A stretch of DNA of 64,000 bases from Mesostigma viride (Eukaryota; Streptophyta; Mesostigmatophyceae; Mesostigmatales; Mesostigmataceae): the NCBI GenBank assembly GCA_009746045.1, contig RPFO01000485.1, positions 354,883-418,882 of the forward strand. The letters run 5' to 3'. This document shows, piece after piece, positions 63,336 through 64,000 of this stretch. The notes beneath the pieces were generated by a model. That model saw only the letters and a list, made by a program, of their open reading frames with translations. It was not told the origin of the DNA and did no database searches. Both the position numbers and the translations under genes were made by a program. The first letter of the stretch is position 1; each line of letters begins with the position of its first letter.

Positions 63336-64000
63336 CAGTTAGTGGATCCTTCGTTCTTGTAGATCACGGACGCGGAGCGGGCACGTTGTTGCCAGGCAGC
63401 GGAGGGGGGGTATACTGCATCAGGCAGCAAAAGCTGGTTGCAGAAGTCCAGAAGGAACAGTATCACATACTCATCCTCAAGTTTAACCACAGCTGCAGGC
63501 AGGCAGGCTATCAGCACCCGACAGCCACATCAAAGCGAGGGCGCTTGACAACTAGCGTCATCAAATTCTGCCGATTGCATGCAATAGAGGGGCATGTCAC
63601 TCATATCGGCTAGCAAGCCACGAAGGACCAACCATGTAATCCTCATCGGCAGTAGGGGGGCAAGGCAGATATGGCTCGAACCGGCTGCAGCCCCCCGGCA
63701 TGCAGTCACTGCAGGTGGTGCATGGCGGAGGGGGCGGCCGGGCCGCGCCAAGGCCTGCTGCTTGGTGGCATCCGTCCAAAGCTTGAGGCGATGTGCATAA
63801 GGGCCAGGGCTCTTTGGCCTCCAGGTCAACGTATGAATACGTAAGCGACCGGCAAGACGATAGATGTAATGCCACATGCCCTTACCATAGTGATTCTTGC
63901 GCTTGCACTCGTTGATGGCCACAATAAGCTTGGCAGTTGCCTCATCCTTGGCCTTGGCATATGCACTGCGTCAAGGGCGGCGAGCAAGCGAGGCTTGGCA
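63336..64000 (-). pseudogene. LINE reverse-transcriptase remnant, proximal piece, running off the window
   Basis: On the minus strand, the part next to the LTR element encodes SVIYKNEGSTNCP, matching the 'IPIYKKGD..NYRG' motif at the start of non-LTR reverse transcriptases. The expected continuation (ACVGLQSSALKDFMRMVLN, like 'LLSVLYKVF.RILLNR') is found at about 53400-53490, on the other side of the LTR element. Further upstream, 63530-63922 reads as a 130-codon frame that should be the linker before the RT domain. Several frame breaks are present. Confidence 0.6.

Overview
The window looks like nuclear DNA of a eukaryotic green plant, most likely a green alga. The evidence is GC-rich multi-exon genes with GT-AG introns, a DUF4378/TRM-like protein end (a Viridiplantae signature), and dense retrotransposons and simple repeats. 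I cannot name the species. There is no sign of operons, CRISPR arrays or rRNA.

Layout. 1-4823: decayed Ty1/copia-type retrotransposon (plus strand), cut by the window edge. 4824-5926: hairpin-rich non-coding DNA. 5927-9217 (minus): three exons of a protein kinase gene with one missing base just before the DFG motif and no exon for the rest of the kinase domain. Its introns hold long microsatellites. 9218-13497: no gene recognised; several repeats and a fold-back element with 14-bp terminal inverted repeats. 13498-35052 (plus): one very large gene, about 21 exons and roughly 3.9 thousand codons, with coiled coils, an IQ motif, four 51-residue repeats, recurring acidic motifs and a DUF4378-like C-terminus; best guess a CAP350/TRM-like centrosomal or basal-body scaffold. 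35053-38718: repeat-rich intergenic DNA with an isolated L1-ORF1-like fragment.

38719-49652 holds the most striking object: a nearly intact, recently inserted Ty3/gypsy-type retrotransposon. It carries gag, a protease, a complete C5-cytosine DNA methyltransferase domain, reverse transcriptase, RNase H, a DDE integrase and a C-terminal PHD finger. Its ends are not ordinary LTRs. They have the order A1 - coding region - B1 - A2 - B2, the split-direct-repeat layout known from tyrosine-recombinase PAT/Ngaro/Kangaroo elements. Yet this element encodes a DDE integrase, ends in TGTCGCG...CGCGACA and is flanked by a 4-bp duplication (CTTG).

50690-64000 is a nested pile of mobile elements. A minus-strand LINE reverse-transcriptase gene is split first by a 1.70-kb TTAA-target DNA element (50859-52557) and then by a 9.8-kb LTR element (53510-63330, target duplication CCGGG). 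The LTR element itself contains a second copy of the TTAA element (55431-57132). The LTR element has almost identical LTRs but a decayed interior, so it was probably mobilised in trans.

Several reading-frame breaks (kinase exon 3, both junctions of the methyltransferase element) sit at G homopolymers and each equals one missing base. Assembly or sequencing error must therefore be considered before calling pseudogenes.
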